Assembly: GCA_002342685.1 (NCBI GenBank)
Contig: DDQN01000089.1
Location: forward strand, 62,001 to 126,000
Direction: 5' to 3'
Source of the DNA: Vibrio sp. UBA2441
GTDB taxonomy: Bacteria; Pseudomonadota; Gammaproteobacteria; Enterobacterales; Vibrionaceae
DNA length: 64,000 bases
Shown piece after piece: positions 53,397-61,304 of the stretch (its first letter is position 1; the number at the start of each line of letters is the position of its first letter). The translations under genes and the position numbers were made by a program. The notes under the pieces are model-generated. The model ran no database searches, was not told the DNA's origin, and was given only the letters and a program-made list of their open reading frames with translations.

Positions 53397-55520
53397 ATGA
53401 GTATAACCATGAACAAATTTAAATTTTCTATATATGCAATGATAGCACTACCATTATTTGGTTGTAACGGTAGTGACAGTGAAGGTATCTTCGGCCTTGG
53501 CTATCAGCCAAAACTTATTGCTCTGGACTTTAACGGGCTGCATAAAAACAATGAAACAGCCACTATCTCTTCTGTGTGTGAATTCTGCGATAAAGAAGAT
53601 ATCAATTATACATTGTGGGTAGACAACAACGACGACGGTGAGTTTACCGATGATGAACGATTAAAAAAGACATTAACGCTCAATCATAATGTGGATTACC
53701 CAGCCACCGACAAACAAGGCAGCTACACGGTTTCGTCATCTACTAAGTTCACCATTACTCCCGACATGCTAAGTCATTCACTGCGTGTAGAAGCGAGTGT
53801 AATTGGATCCCCCTCACAGTCGATGGTTGTTGCTCCGCCGCAAGGGTTAAAGTATGTGGTCGTTCCAAGTTCTGATACACCACCCAGTACTAGCATGATC
53901 GGCGCGGCACTGACTCAAAAAGGCACGGTGGTGACGTGGCCTACAAGTGATGATCATACGGAGCATGGTGGATATTATGATCGCGAGGATCGCGATAATG
54001 TTAAATATATTCAGGTTGCAGATCAATTAACCGATGTGAAAGATGTATACGCGACTAGGTACAATGCAACGGCTTTGCTTAAAGACGGAACCATTAAAGT
54101 ATGGGGCGAGGCCATCGGGGGAAACCGAGACTATGTGCAAATTCCAGAAAAACTAACTGGTGTCAAAGAAGTATTTAGTAACTTAGGTTGTTGCGGCACT
54201 CCGGGGGCATGGGTCGCACTGCTTGAAGATGGAACCATAAAAACATGGGGGCAAAAGGATTCAGGGGGAAATGGCATGGGCAGAGACAGTAATCACCGAG
54301 ACATAAACATTACCGATGCCCTAACGAATGTAAAAACAGTTTATTCCAGCAACATGAGCTTTGCCGCCCTACTTGAAGATGGATCGGTTGAGCCGTGGGG
54401 AAGCAACGTGATGGGTGGAGGTTCAGGGCAATACCAAAGTTGTGACAACTACAGTGGTGACCCAATAAAGATTACTGATGATCTAACTGGAGTCAAAAAA
54501 ATCTACTCTAATCACTTTGCCTTTGCTGCTTTACTTGATGATGGCTCTATACAACCGTGGGGAGGCGCATACTCTAATTCTGATGGTTCAGATGGTTGTC
54601 GTCTCGATCATGATAATGGCCGCTATATTCAGGTCGTAGAATCGCTTACTAACGTTAAAGAGATCTACTCTAATGTAGCAGCCTTTGTCGCTTTACTTGA
54701 AGACGATTCCGTTGAAGTATGGGGGGATTTTCAAACCGGCGGTGATGGAACAATATATGATGAAGATAGAGGTAATTATGTTCAGGTTGCACAAAACCTG
54801 ACTAACGTAAAAACCATCTTTGGTTCTCAAAAGATGTATGGAGGCAGTTACAACAGAAGTGGCAGCCTGAGTGGTATCTTTGTCGCTCTAATGAAAAATG
54901 GCACAGTGAAGGGATGGGGAGATGGCGGTATCTTCACAAATGAGGTTGCAGATACCCTAACTGGAGTAAAGCATGTCGTCATGGGCGGGAATGGTGGTTT
55001 AACACCAATAGCACTGCTCGATGATGGCAGAGTTAAACTCATTAGAAAGACCTCTAGTCGTAGCGATACTGCTTCAAAAGGAAGCTATTTTACAGCAATA
55101 AACAACTCAGGAGAAGAAATTCAAGTCGTCGAGCATTTGCACCAAGTTAAAAAAGTGGTCGCCAATACAGCCTCATTTGCTGCGCTTAATCTTGATGGCA
55201 CAATAGAAACGTGGGGGCTAAATTACTATGATGTGAACGGTGAGCTAAACTTTATTGAAAAGTATTCTCGCGATGACAATGGCAATGAAATCACTGGCAA
55301 AATAGACTTTGATCCCCATATAGTAAAAGACATCATTCCTTTAGGAGGACAGCCTTCAGATGATAAAACTAATTATTTTGCCGTCACAATGAAAGATGGC
55401 TCTATACGCCTACTAGCGCCGTCTACTTCTTATAGGAATTATGGTGATAGATTTGACCAGCTCAACCGCTACAATACCGAGGTTCAAGGCCCCTATTTAG
55501 TAAAAGAAAGCACTTTGTAA
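53397..55520 (+). CDS. RCC1-like beta-propeller lipoprotein, paralogue B
   Basis: A protein of about 707 residues, collinear with the protein at 50043. The signal peptide ends with a lipobox, PLFG before C23, and +2 is Asn, so outer-membrane sorting is likely. The N-terminal domain has C61-x-x-C64 and a canonical EF-hand loop (D76-x-N-x-D80-G-x-F-x-x-x-E87). About ten propeller repeats (LTNVKxIYSNxxAFAALLxDGSVxxWG) follow. The last nine codons (YLVKESTL and the stop) are identical to paralogue A. Start ATG 53397 is 8 bases from GGAG; ATG 53391 is too close. Coupled to the OmpA gene. Function unknown. Confidence 0.75.
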   Translation: MSITMNKFKFSIYAMIALPLFGCNGSDSEGIFGLGYQPKLIALDFNGLHKNNETATISSVCEFCDKEDINYTLWVDNNDDGEFTDDERLKKTLTLNHNVDYPATDKQGSYTVSSSTKFTITPDMLSHSLRVEASVIGSPSQSMVVAPPQGLKYVVVPSSDTPPSTSMIGAALTQKGTVVTWPTSDDHTEHGGYYDREDRDNVKYIQVADQLTDVKDVYATRYNATALLKDGTIKVWGEAIGGNRDYVQIPEKLTGVKEVFSNLGCCGTPGAWVALLEDGTIKTWGQKDSGGNGMGRDSNHRDINITDALTNVKTVYSSNMSFAALLEDGSVEPWGSNVMGGGSGQYQSCDNYSGDPIKITDDLTGVKKIYSNHFAFAALLDDGSIQPWGGAYSNSDGSDGCRLDHDNGRYIQVVESLTNVKEIYSNVAAFVALLEDDSVEVWGDFQTGGDGTIYDEDRGNYVQVAQNLTNVKTIFGSQKMYGGSYNRSGSLSGIFVALMKNGTVKGWGDGGIFTNEVADTLTGVKHVVMGGNGGLTPIALLDDGRVKLIRKTSSRSDTASKGSYFTAINNSGEEIQVVEHLHQVKKVVANTASFAALNLDGTIETWGLNYYDVNGELNFIEKYSRDDNGNEITGKIDFDPHIVKDIIPLGGQPSDDKTNYFAVTMKDGSIRLLAPSTSYRNYGDRFDQLNRYNTEVQGPYLVKESTL

Positions 55521-55536
55521 CCTCGTTTTTACACCT

Positions 55537-55563
55537 AAAAAAAGGGCCTTTAAGTAAGGCCCT
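55537..55563 (-). terminator. Terminator of the glycosyltransferase gene
   Basis: AGGGCCTT (55543-55550) pairs with AAGGCCCT (55556-55563) around a 5-base loop; read on the minus strand it is followed by TTTTTTT. It also lies 23 bases after the plus-strand propeller B stop, but T-richness favours the minus direction. Confidence 0.82.
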
Positions 55564-55580
55564 GCAATACCGTTTACTAT

Positions 55581-56318
55581 CTATTGAGTATAATGACCAA
55601 ACTTATACTCAATTTGGTTATCTCGCAGCTCACCCACAAAGATACGGTGCGCGTTTGCTCTCAGGTAAACAAAGCCTGTTTTAAAGATTCCATCTTGATT
55701 TAACCGTCGTGGGTCAAAGCGGAAACTCATCGGTAAGAACCGGAAACGCCATGTTTTGCTGGCGCGTTTTACATAGTCACAATCTTCACACAGGTGAATA
55801 GACTCATCAAAACCGCCAATGGCTTTATGAATGCGCTTAGACGAAAAAATACACGCTCCAACCGCTGTGGGAAATACAAATTGGGTAATGAAAAAGCCTA
55901 CGTTGAATAATCCATATCCCAGCTTATGCAGCAAGGGTAAATCTTTGCCATTCATATACACTCCAGCCACTTCAAGGCCTGACTTGTCGAGGTTCGTCAT
56001 GGCTTTAGCAAGAAAATCCTCATCCAGCCTTACATCCGCATCTAAAAATAACAATCTTTGGTGATTGGCGATTAATGCGCCTTGATTTCGACCTAAGCTC
56101 GCTCCACGTTTCATCATTTTATGGATAATAAGCTGAGGCAGATCCGCTTCGTACTCCTTCGCTACCGCTATGGTGTTATCTTCACTGTTCGAATCAACTA
56201 ATATCACTTCAAAGTTCTGATGTGTTTGCTGACTCAAATCTTCCAACAAACGACCAATGTTCTTTTCTTCATTTAACGTAATAACTACGATACTTAACGG
56301 CTTCATCATAACACTCAT
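55581..56318 (-). CDS. Family 2 glycosyltransferase
   Basis: A 245-residue GT-A-fold enzyme. The N-terminal ITLNEEKNIGRLLEDL and VDSNSEDNT segments bind the nucleotide sugar. DADVRL (about 91-96) is the metal-binding DxD-like motif, and GGFDESIHLCEDCDYVKRA (about 167-185) supplies the acceptor-side acidic residues. One hydrophobic stretch (about 133-150) may associate with the membrane. It is likely to act in cell-surface polysaccharide or lipid modification. The ATG choice is uncertain; in-frame ATGs at 56309 and 56306 are alternatives. Confidence 0.8.
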   Translation of the reverse strand: MSVMMKPLSIVVITLNEEKNIGRLLEDLSQQTHQNFEVILVDSNSEDNTIAVAKEYEADLPQLIIHKMMKRGASLGRNQGALIANHQRLLFLDADVRLDEDFLAKAMTNLDKSGLEVAGVYMNGKDLPLLHKLGYGLFNVGFFITQFVFPTAVGACIFSSKRIHKAIGGFDESIHLCEDCDYVKRASKTWRFRFLPMSFRFDPRRLNQDGIFKTGFVYLRANAHRIFVGELRDNQIEYKFGHYTQ

Positions 56319-56436
56319 ATTCTGCTTAATTTGTGAAGCTAGAATACGAGTTACTGGCTTAACCTAAGCTGATAACATCGTTAATATTCCGTTCATCTTT
56401 CCTCACTAATTTTTGTGTCAAAAACACTGCATTCTA

Positions 56437-56465
56437 TTGCTCTTGAATACAGAGAATGGTAGTAT
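56437..56465 (+). promoter_or_regulatory. Sigma-70-type promoter of rplY
   Basis: TTGCTC (56437-56442) and TAGTAT (56460-56465) are spaced by 17 bases, upstream of rplY, predicting a leader of about 100 bases. Confidence 0.5.
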
Positions 56466-56573
56466 CCGCGCTCGTTTAAAGGTAACAACCCGTTATCATT
56501 AAGCGTTTAGCATTGTCAGCAAGGTCGCTATGCAGACAATCAAACTAATTTTTTACTAATTGAGAGTAAATCT

Positions 56574-56852
56574 ATGAAATTCGAAGCAGTAGTACGTACT
56601 GAACTAGGTAAGGGTGCGAGCCGCCGCCTACGTCACGCTGGTAAATTCCCAGCAATCATTTATGGTGGTGAAGCAGCACCAATGTCTATTGAATTAGTTC
56701 ACTCAGATCTAATCAACCAAATGGACAAGCCAGAATTCTACGAAGGCATCACTCTTGTGATCGACGGCGCAGAAGTTAAGGTTAAGCCACAAGACGTTCA
56801 ACGTCACGCGTTCAAGCCAAAAGTTGAGCACATGGACTTCATCCGCATCTAA
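56574..56852 (+). CDS. rplY: Ribosomal protein L25
   Basis: A 92-residue short-form L25, which binds 5S rRNA in the large subunit. MKFEAVVRTELGKGASRRLR and FPAIIYGG at the N terminus, and VKVKPQDVQRHAFKPKVEHMDFIRI at the C terminus, are typical. A TTGAGAGTAA ribosome binding site precedes the ATG. It uses a biased, highly expressed codon set compared with the neighbouring accessory genes. In E. coli it follows radD directly. Confidence 0.97.
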   Translation: MKFEAVVRTELGKGASRRLRHAGKFPAIIYGGEAAPMSIELVHSDLINQMDKPEFYEGITLVIDGAEVKVKPQDVQRHAFKPKVEHMDFIRI

Positions 56853-56936
56853 TTCCCTACCAAGGAATTAGTTGGATTAAATCCAACCTTTTGCATATAA
56901 GATAATTGGACTTACCATCCAAAAATCTAAAAATTA

Positions 56937-56969
56937 GAAACCCCAGATGCTACCAACATCTGGGGTTTC
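56937..56969 (+). terminator. Hairpin after rplY
   Basis: A perfect 13-bp stem (GAAACCCCAGATG with CATCTGGGGTTTC) with a 7-base loop, 85 bases after the rplY stop. It lacks a clean T run but is strong enough to end transcription. Confidence 0.75.
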
Positions 56970-57235
56970 GCCGTTTCTGGCCAAGCACACCTAAATCACT
57001 CAGGAAATCAAATACATTTTTACTGGACTAACCAGACAATTAGTTTTTGCACATATGGAAAAACAACACTAATCTAATACTAAAGGGGTAGTTTGAGCTG
57101 CTATTGGTTTGTATTAATATAATAAATAGAGAACTCATTCCAATGCATTTCATCGGTTTCATTCAATATTAACTCCCACGGCCATTTTCATCCAATAAGC
57201 AATCGGACTGTTTATCAATCTAAAAGGACAATATT
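56970..57235. other. Gap before the 72-residue gene
   Basis: Part of the 383 bases between rplY and the next gene. Apart from the hairpin at 56937-56969, I see only a possible minus-10 TATAAT at 57118-57123 with a poorly spaced TTGAGC upstream. No open reading frame with a ribosome binding site is evident. Confidence 0.4.
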
Positions 57236-57454
57236 ATGACTAGAGAATTTACTCGAATAGAATTTGAAGGTGGCGACGTGATTGTAGTAAAGGCAACAGA
57301 GCATGACGAATACATTGTCCATGGGAACCGCTCCTCTTATTATGAGACCTTGAGCCACACTCATGCATTATCACATCTAGAGCTAGTCAATGAACTTATT
57401 GGCAAAGTGGGAAAGAAAGTAGAGAGGCAACTTTCACACTATTCTCTTAAATAA
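57236..57454 (+). CDS. Small unknown protein
   Basis: A 72-residue, soluble-looking protein. It begins with a beta-rich part (FTRIEFEGGDVIVVKATE) and ends with an amphipathic helix (LSHLELVNELIGKVGKKVERQL). AAAGGACAATATT ATG gives a good ribosome binding site, which supports a real gene. No membrane segment, signal peptide or known motif is visible, and I do not recognise the family. Confidence 0.55.
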   Translation: MTREFTRIEFEGGDVIVVKATEHDEYIVHGNRSSYYETLSHTHALSHLELVNELIGKVGKKVERQLSHYSLK

Positions 57455-57536
57455 CTTCAGCCTAAAATAATCGCCTAGACAGAATTAAACAAAAAATAAA
57501 TGATGCTTAAGTCCACTTTTGAAAAATGGGCTTAAG

Positions 57537-58376
57537 CTATCGCACTGGGATTTTAAAGAAACGCTCAGGAAGTTGCCCTGCCCGAATATTGACCTGAACC
57601 GATGGATAAAGCAGTTTAGGTACATCCAAATGGATATCTCTGCTACGTCGAAGCTTAACGAAATCGTCTTTAGCTATGCCTTGGTTAAGATGGACATTTT
57701 CAGCTTTACTTTCACCGACAGAGGTTAAAAATGCCAGCTCTCTTCCACCAGGTTGATAGTCATGACAGATCCAGATCTTCGTTTCATCAGGCAAGTTATA
57801 TAATCGCATTATACTGTCGTAAAGTACCCCCGGATCACCCCCCGGAAAATCACATCGGCCCGAGCCGAAATCCGGCATAAACAGCGTATCTCCGACAAAT
57901 GCATTGCCATGAATAAGATAAGTAACGCTATCACACGTATGTCCAGGAGTAGCAATGACATCTCCCGTTAACGAACCAAAAGAAAAGCATTCATTGTCTT
58001 CAAATAAATGATCAAATCCATCTTTCCCTTCCCTCAGTTCATCGTCAGACATAACCAGCACGTCTTTAAAGGCTTTTTGTACCTCTGTAATCCTTTTTCC
58101 TACCGCAATTTTTCCGCCCAACTTAATTTTCAGGTAACTTGCGGCGGATAAATGATCCGCATGAGCATGAGTTTCTAATATCCAGTCGACTGTCAGGTCA
58201 TTTTCTGTAATAAAGGTCACCAACCGGTCGGCAAAATCGGTTTCAACTTTTCCCGAATTCACTGCAAAATCCAACACACTATCAATCACAACAGCATGAC
58301 CGCCTGCTTGATCAAATACGATATAACTTAGCGTTGATGTATTCGGATGATAAAAAACATTAACGTGAGCCGTCAT
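57537..58376 (-). CDS. MBL-fold hydrolase, persulfide-dioxygenase-like
   Basis: A 279-residue metallo-beta-lactamase-fold protein. The metal site is complete: THAHADHL (His-x-His-x-Asp-His), GHTCDS, FVGDTLFMPDFGSGRCDFPGGD and CHDYQPGG. The FGSGRCDFPGG segment is typical of the ETHE1/Blh group of mononuclear-iron persulfide dioxygenases, though these family members are also annotated as glyoxalase II-like. It would detoxify persulfides with glutathione or a related thiol. ATG at 58376 is preceded by AGGCGG; an upstream frame to 58454 adds 26 residues that look like leader sequence. Confidence 0.82.
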   Translation of the reverse strand: MTAHVNVFYHPNTSTLSYIVFDQAGGHAVVIDSVLDFAVNSGKVETDFADRLVTFITENDLTVDWILETHAHADHLSAASYLKIKLGGKIAVGKRITEVQKAFKDVLVMSDDELREGKDGFDHLFEDNECFSFGSLTGDVIATPGHTCDSVTYLIHGNAFVGDTLFMPDFGSGRCDFPGGDPGVLYDSIMRLYNLPDETKIWICHDYQPGGRELAFLTSVGESKAENVHLNQGIAKDDFVKLRRSRDIHLDVPKLLYPSVQVNIRAGQLPERFFKIPVR

Positions 58377-58600
58377 AAAAATACCGCCTGAAATAAAGAT
58401 AAATTTGGTAAACCTTAAGACTAAAGAATAGCTAGCGACACGATTTTTCGCCATTAATCTTAATCAGCTAATTCATCGCTAATTGCGCGTCAGAGGAAAT
58501 TCAACGGAATCGTTACAACGATTTGTTATCCCATAAGATTTCCACACTTTAACTTGTCGATCTCGGTCTATACTCAAATGAATAGTCAGTGGAGTGCTGT

Positions 58601-59581
58601 ATGAAAGAATCCCATGAACTTTTGTCTTATTCGGAGCAGAACGTCGTTGACCTGAACAAATGGCAGGAGACAGTCAATTTATTAGTTGAGTTATTTGGCG
58701 CTTCTAGTGGTGCCATTGTGCAACTGCATCAGAGCGAATTTAACGTCATCACTACCAGCCAAAATGACGATAATATCCTTCACACAGGCCAATCATGGCC
58801 ACTGAAGGAACATGGATTTTGCCGTCATGTTATGGAGTCTGATTCAGACCTATACGTGGGTAATGCTCCCAAAGATAAGTTTTGGTGTGATGCCCCTTGC
58901 GTCGCCATTGGTTCTATAAGGTCTTATCATGGACACCCAATTTATTGGCCAGATGGTACACACTTTGGCACTATTTGCGTGATAGATATAAAATCTACCC
59001 AATACTCCAGTACGCTAAAAAAAGTACTCGCTCAACTAGCCCGGCTTCTCATGGCCGATTTAAAAACATCTCAGGACCATCAGACATTACAAAACCTCGC
59101 ATTAACCGACGAAATGACAGGGTTATATAACCGTCGAGGCTTAACAATTTTGGGCAAACAAAAATTAAAGGATGCCAAACGATATCAAAGCTCTATCGGC
59201 GTAATCTATCTGGATATTGATAACCTTAAAACAATCAACGACAAGTTTGGTCACAAAGCGGGTGACCATTGCATCAATGTTCTTGCACATATACTCAGAG
59301 AAAAGTTACGCGAAAGCGATATTATCGCTCGCATTGGAGGGGATGAGTTTATTGTTATCTCTCTATTAGGATCAAGGTTAGAACTTACCGCGTTAGCCCA
59401 CAGGTTAGAGCAACATTACGCCAATGAAGTTAGTGGGAATATCCAGCTAGAAAGTAGTTCAGTAAGTTGCGGTACCAGTATTATAGACTGTTACAGCCCA
59501 CTGCCATTCGAACAGTTACTAGAAGAAGCCGACCATAATATGTATCAGCAGAAGAAGAAGAAAAAGCTATTCATTAAATAG
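58601..59581 (+). CDS. GAF-GGDEF diguanylate cyclase
   Basis: A 326-residue cytoplasmic enzyme. A GAF domain (about 15-160: LFGASSGAIVQL, GFCRHVMES, YHGHPIYWPDGTHFGTICVID) precedes a GGDEF domain (about 170-325). The active site is intact as RIGGDEF, and an RxxD inhibitory site (RESD) lies five residues upstream of it, so product inhibition by cyclic di-GMP is expected. The substrate contacts DIDNLKTINDKFGHKAGD are present. ATG 58601 follows GTGGAG; the in-frame GTG 58589 overlaps that site. Ligand of the GAF domain unknown. Confidence 0.9.
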   Translation: MKESHELLSYSEQNVVDLNKWQETVNLLVELFGASSGAIVQLHQSEFNVITTSQNDDNILHTGQSWPLKEHGFCRHVMESDSDLYVGNAPKDKFWCDAPCVAIGSIRSYHGHPIYWPDGTHFGTICVIDIKSTQYSSTLKKVLAQLARLLMADLKTSQDHQTLQNLALTDEMTGLYNRRGLTILGKQKLKDAKRYQSSIGVIYLDIDNLKTINDKFGHKAGDHCINVLAHILREKLRESDIIARIGGDEFIVISLLGSRLELTALAHRLEQHYANEVSGNIQLESSSVSCGTSIIDCYSPLPFEQLLEEADHNMYQQKKKKKLFIK

Positions 59582-59633
59582 CTTTATTGACACAGCATAA
59601 ACGGTATCTTGGCTCCATCTATGCAATGTGAGT

Positions 59634-59978
59634 TTATTTCTTCATCATTTTAGCAAGATCAGCAAATGGATTGTGCTTAGCACTTTCGTGCTCATCTTGA
59701 CCGGGTACAATTTCAGTACCGTACTGGTCATGGTCTGTGTATTTTGAATGCTCATGATCATGGCAGTACAGACACAACATTTCCCAATTACTGCCATCTT
59801 CTGGATTATTGGTGTGGTCATGATCTTTGTGATGAACTGTCAGTTCTCGTAAATTTGAATACACAAATTCACGTGCACAATTACCGCAAATCCACGGATA
59901 AATTTTAAGTGCTTTCTCTCTGTAGCCACTTTCTTTACGAGCATACGCTGCACTCGTGCCATAAAAATCTGATGCCAT
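59634..59978 (-). CDS. yajD: HNH nuclease YajD
   Basis: A 114-residue protein nearly identical in layout to E. coli YajD. ESGYREKALKIYPWICGNC, then REFVYSNLRELTVHHKDHDHTNNPEDG, and CLYCHDHEHSKY give two CxxC zinc knuckles around an HNH core (H, N, H in HHKDHDH...N...H). Members are small HNH endonuclease-like proteins of unclear cellular role. It stands alone, with a basic C-terminal tail (ADLAKMMKK). Confidence 0.92.
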   Translation of the reverse strand: MASDFYGTSAAYARKESGYREKALKIYPWICGNCAREFVYSNLRELTVHHKDHDHTNNPEDGSNWEMLCLYCHDHEHSKYTDHDQYGTEIVPGQDEHESAKHNPFADLAKMMKK

Positions 59979-60165
59979 TTTTAGTTCCTACTTTCTTTTA
60001 CTAAACTGCTCATCCAATATAACATCATATCTTTCCTGTCTCATAGCCTAAAGTGCCTTTTAAACCTACGATTAAACATCAATATCCACAGGCACATAAA
60101 CAAAAACGCTGCAATTTCTGAAAATACGTGTATAAAGCACCATTCAAACTGAGAGAGAACACATT

Positions 60166-60504
60166 ATGAACTTAACAAAACTCGACAACAAAAAACGCCG
60201 CATCCTCAAGAAACTCTATTTGGGTGAGTTTGCCATTCTTGGCTTTGAAGTAAGCTGTACGACTACGATCAAAGATTTTGACCAGTATGATACGTTTGTA
60301 GACGAGTTTATTGATTACATCGATAGCATCAACTTATGTTTTGGCGGCGGCGGTCTAGAGCTTTTTGAAGGCTTCCTCTGCTCCACAGAACGCTATCGTT
60401 CAGTGACTGAAGAAGAAATAGCGCTTGTCGCTCAATGGCTGGAACAGCGTGCTGAAGTAAGCAAAGTAGAAACAAGTGAACTGCTTGATGCAAACTATGC
60501 GTAA
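60166..60504 (+). CDS. yggL: YggL (DUF469) ribosome-associated protein
   Basis: A 112-residue protein of the YggL family. KKRRILKKLYLGEFAILGFEV near the N terminus, VDEFIDYIDSINLCFGGGG in the middle, and EEEIALVAQWLEQRAEVSKVETSELLDANY at the end match E. coli YggL. It binds the 50S ribosomal subunit and may affect assembly. GAGAGAACAC lies before the ATG as a weak ribosome binding site. It is followed by a heptamer tandem repeat. Confidence 0.88.
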   Translation: MNLTKLDNKKRRILKKLYLGEFAILGFEVSCTTTIKDFDQYDTFVDEFIDYIDSINLCFGGGGLELFEGFLCSTERYRSVTEEEIALVAQWLEQRAEVSKVETSELLDANYA

Positions 60505-60524
60505 GTAATAGGTTTTGGGCTACA

Positions 60525-60580
60525 GGTTATGGGTTATGGGTTATGGGTTATGGGTTATGGGTTATGGGTTATGGGTTATG
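60525..60580. repeat. Eight tandem copies of a 7-base unit
   Basis: GGTTATG is repeated eight times without a mismatch at 60525-60580, beginning 20 bases after the yggL stop. The flanks hold related short units: on the minus strand, repeats of GGCAATA at about 60605-60625. The unit is not in a reading frame of a recognisable gene, so it is a variable-number-type repeat. Confidence 0.92.
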
Positions 60581-60641
60581 GTGATATGATCACTTTAGCC
60601 TGTCGCCTATTGCCTATTGCCCATTACTACCTAAACACTTT

Positions 60642-61097
60642 TCACACTAATATGGGTAGTGGTGAATTTCCCTTTACCTGTCGCATGGCCAGATGAGTAT
60701 GAATGTCTTTCACATTGTTCAGGCATTGCAGTTTTCGCGTAAAATCTTCATAGTCATTGAGATCTTTACTGATCACTTCTAATAAATAATCGTACGCACC
60801 CGACACCACGTGACAGCTCACTATTTCATCCATGTCAGATATTGCAGATTCAAAATCATCAATAGACGCCGCCTGATGGTTACTTAAACTTACCTCTACA
60901 AACACCGTCATAGCAATGCCAATTTTTTTCCGGTTGAGAGAGGCACAATAACCCTCAATAACCCCCTGGTCTTCCAGTTTTTTCAGGCGTCTGGCGCAAG
61001 GAGACGCCGACAATCCAACCCGCTCTGCAAGTTCTACCGTTGTCAGACGACCGTCTTTTTGTAATAGCGACAATAGATGTCGGTCAAATTTATCCAT
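60642..61097 (-). CDS. Lrp/AsnC-family regulator
   Basis: A 151-residue transcription factor with an N-terminal AsnC helix-turn-helix (DKFDRHLLSLLQKDGRLTTVELAERVGLSASPCARRLKKLEDQGVI) and a C-terminal RAM ligand domain (ALT-like, about 65-145, with SGAYDYLLEV). Members sense amino acids. I chose ATG at 61097 over 61112, since GGAAGAG precedes it and family members begin with M-D-x-x-D. It is divergent from an EamA transporter, a common regulator-exporter pairing. Confidence 0.9.
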   Translation of the reverse strand: MDKFDRHLLSLLQKDGRLTTVELAERVGLSASPCARRLKKLEDQGVIEGYCASLNRKKIGIAMTVFVEVSLSNHQAASIDDFESAISDMDEIVSCHVVSGAYDYLLEVISKDLNDYEDFTRKLQCLNNVKDIHTHLAMRQVKGNSPLPILV

Positions 61098-61304
61098 TCT
61101 TATCTCTTCCATTTACATAGCCACGAATTACTTGCACAAACTACAACCACATTGAAACACAAGAAATTGGTCATTTCTAGCTAACAAGCGCACTATTTTA
61201 ATTAATTCCACCAATAAGTACGAGCTTAATGGCGACAATCGCCAAAATTCACCTTTGTGTATGGTGCATAATAAGATCAACGAAAATAACAATGATAACT
61301 ATTC

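Noticed and set aside
50043..55520. A role in chromosome condensation for the RCC1-like proteins
   Set aside because: RCC1 is only a fold name. Both proteins have export signals, so a nuclear-type role does not apply.
47687..56573. A mobile element or genomic island with ends
   Set aside because: I see no integrase, transposase, tRNA or flanking direct repeats. The block is accessory in content only.
60525..60580. A CRISPR array
   Set aside because: The heptamer units are tandem, without spacers, and far shorter than CRISPR repeats.
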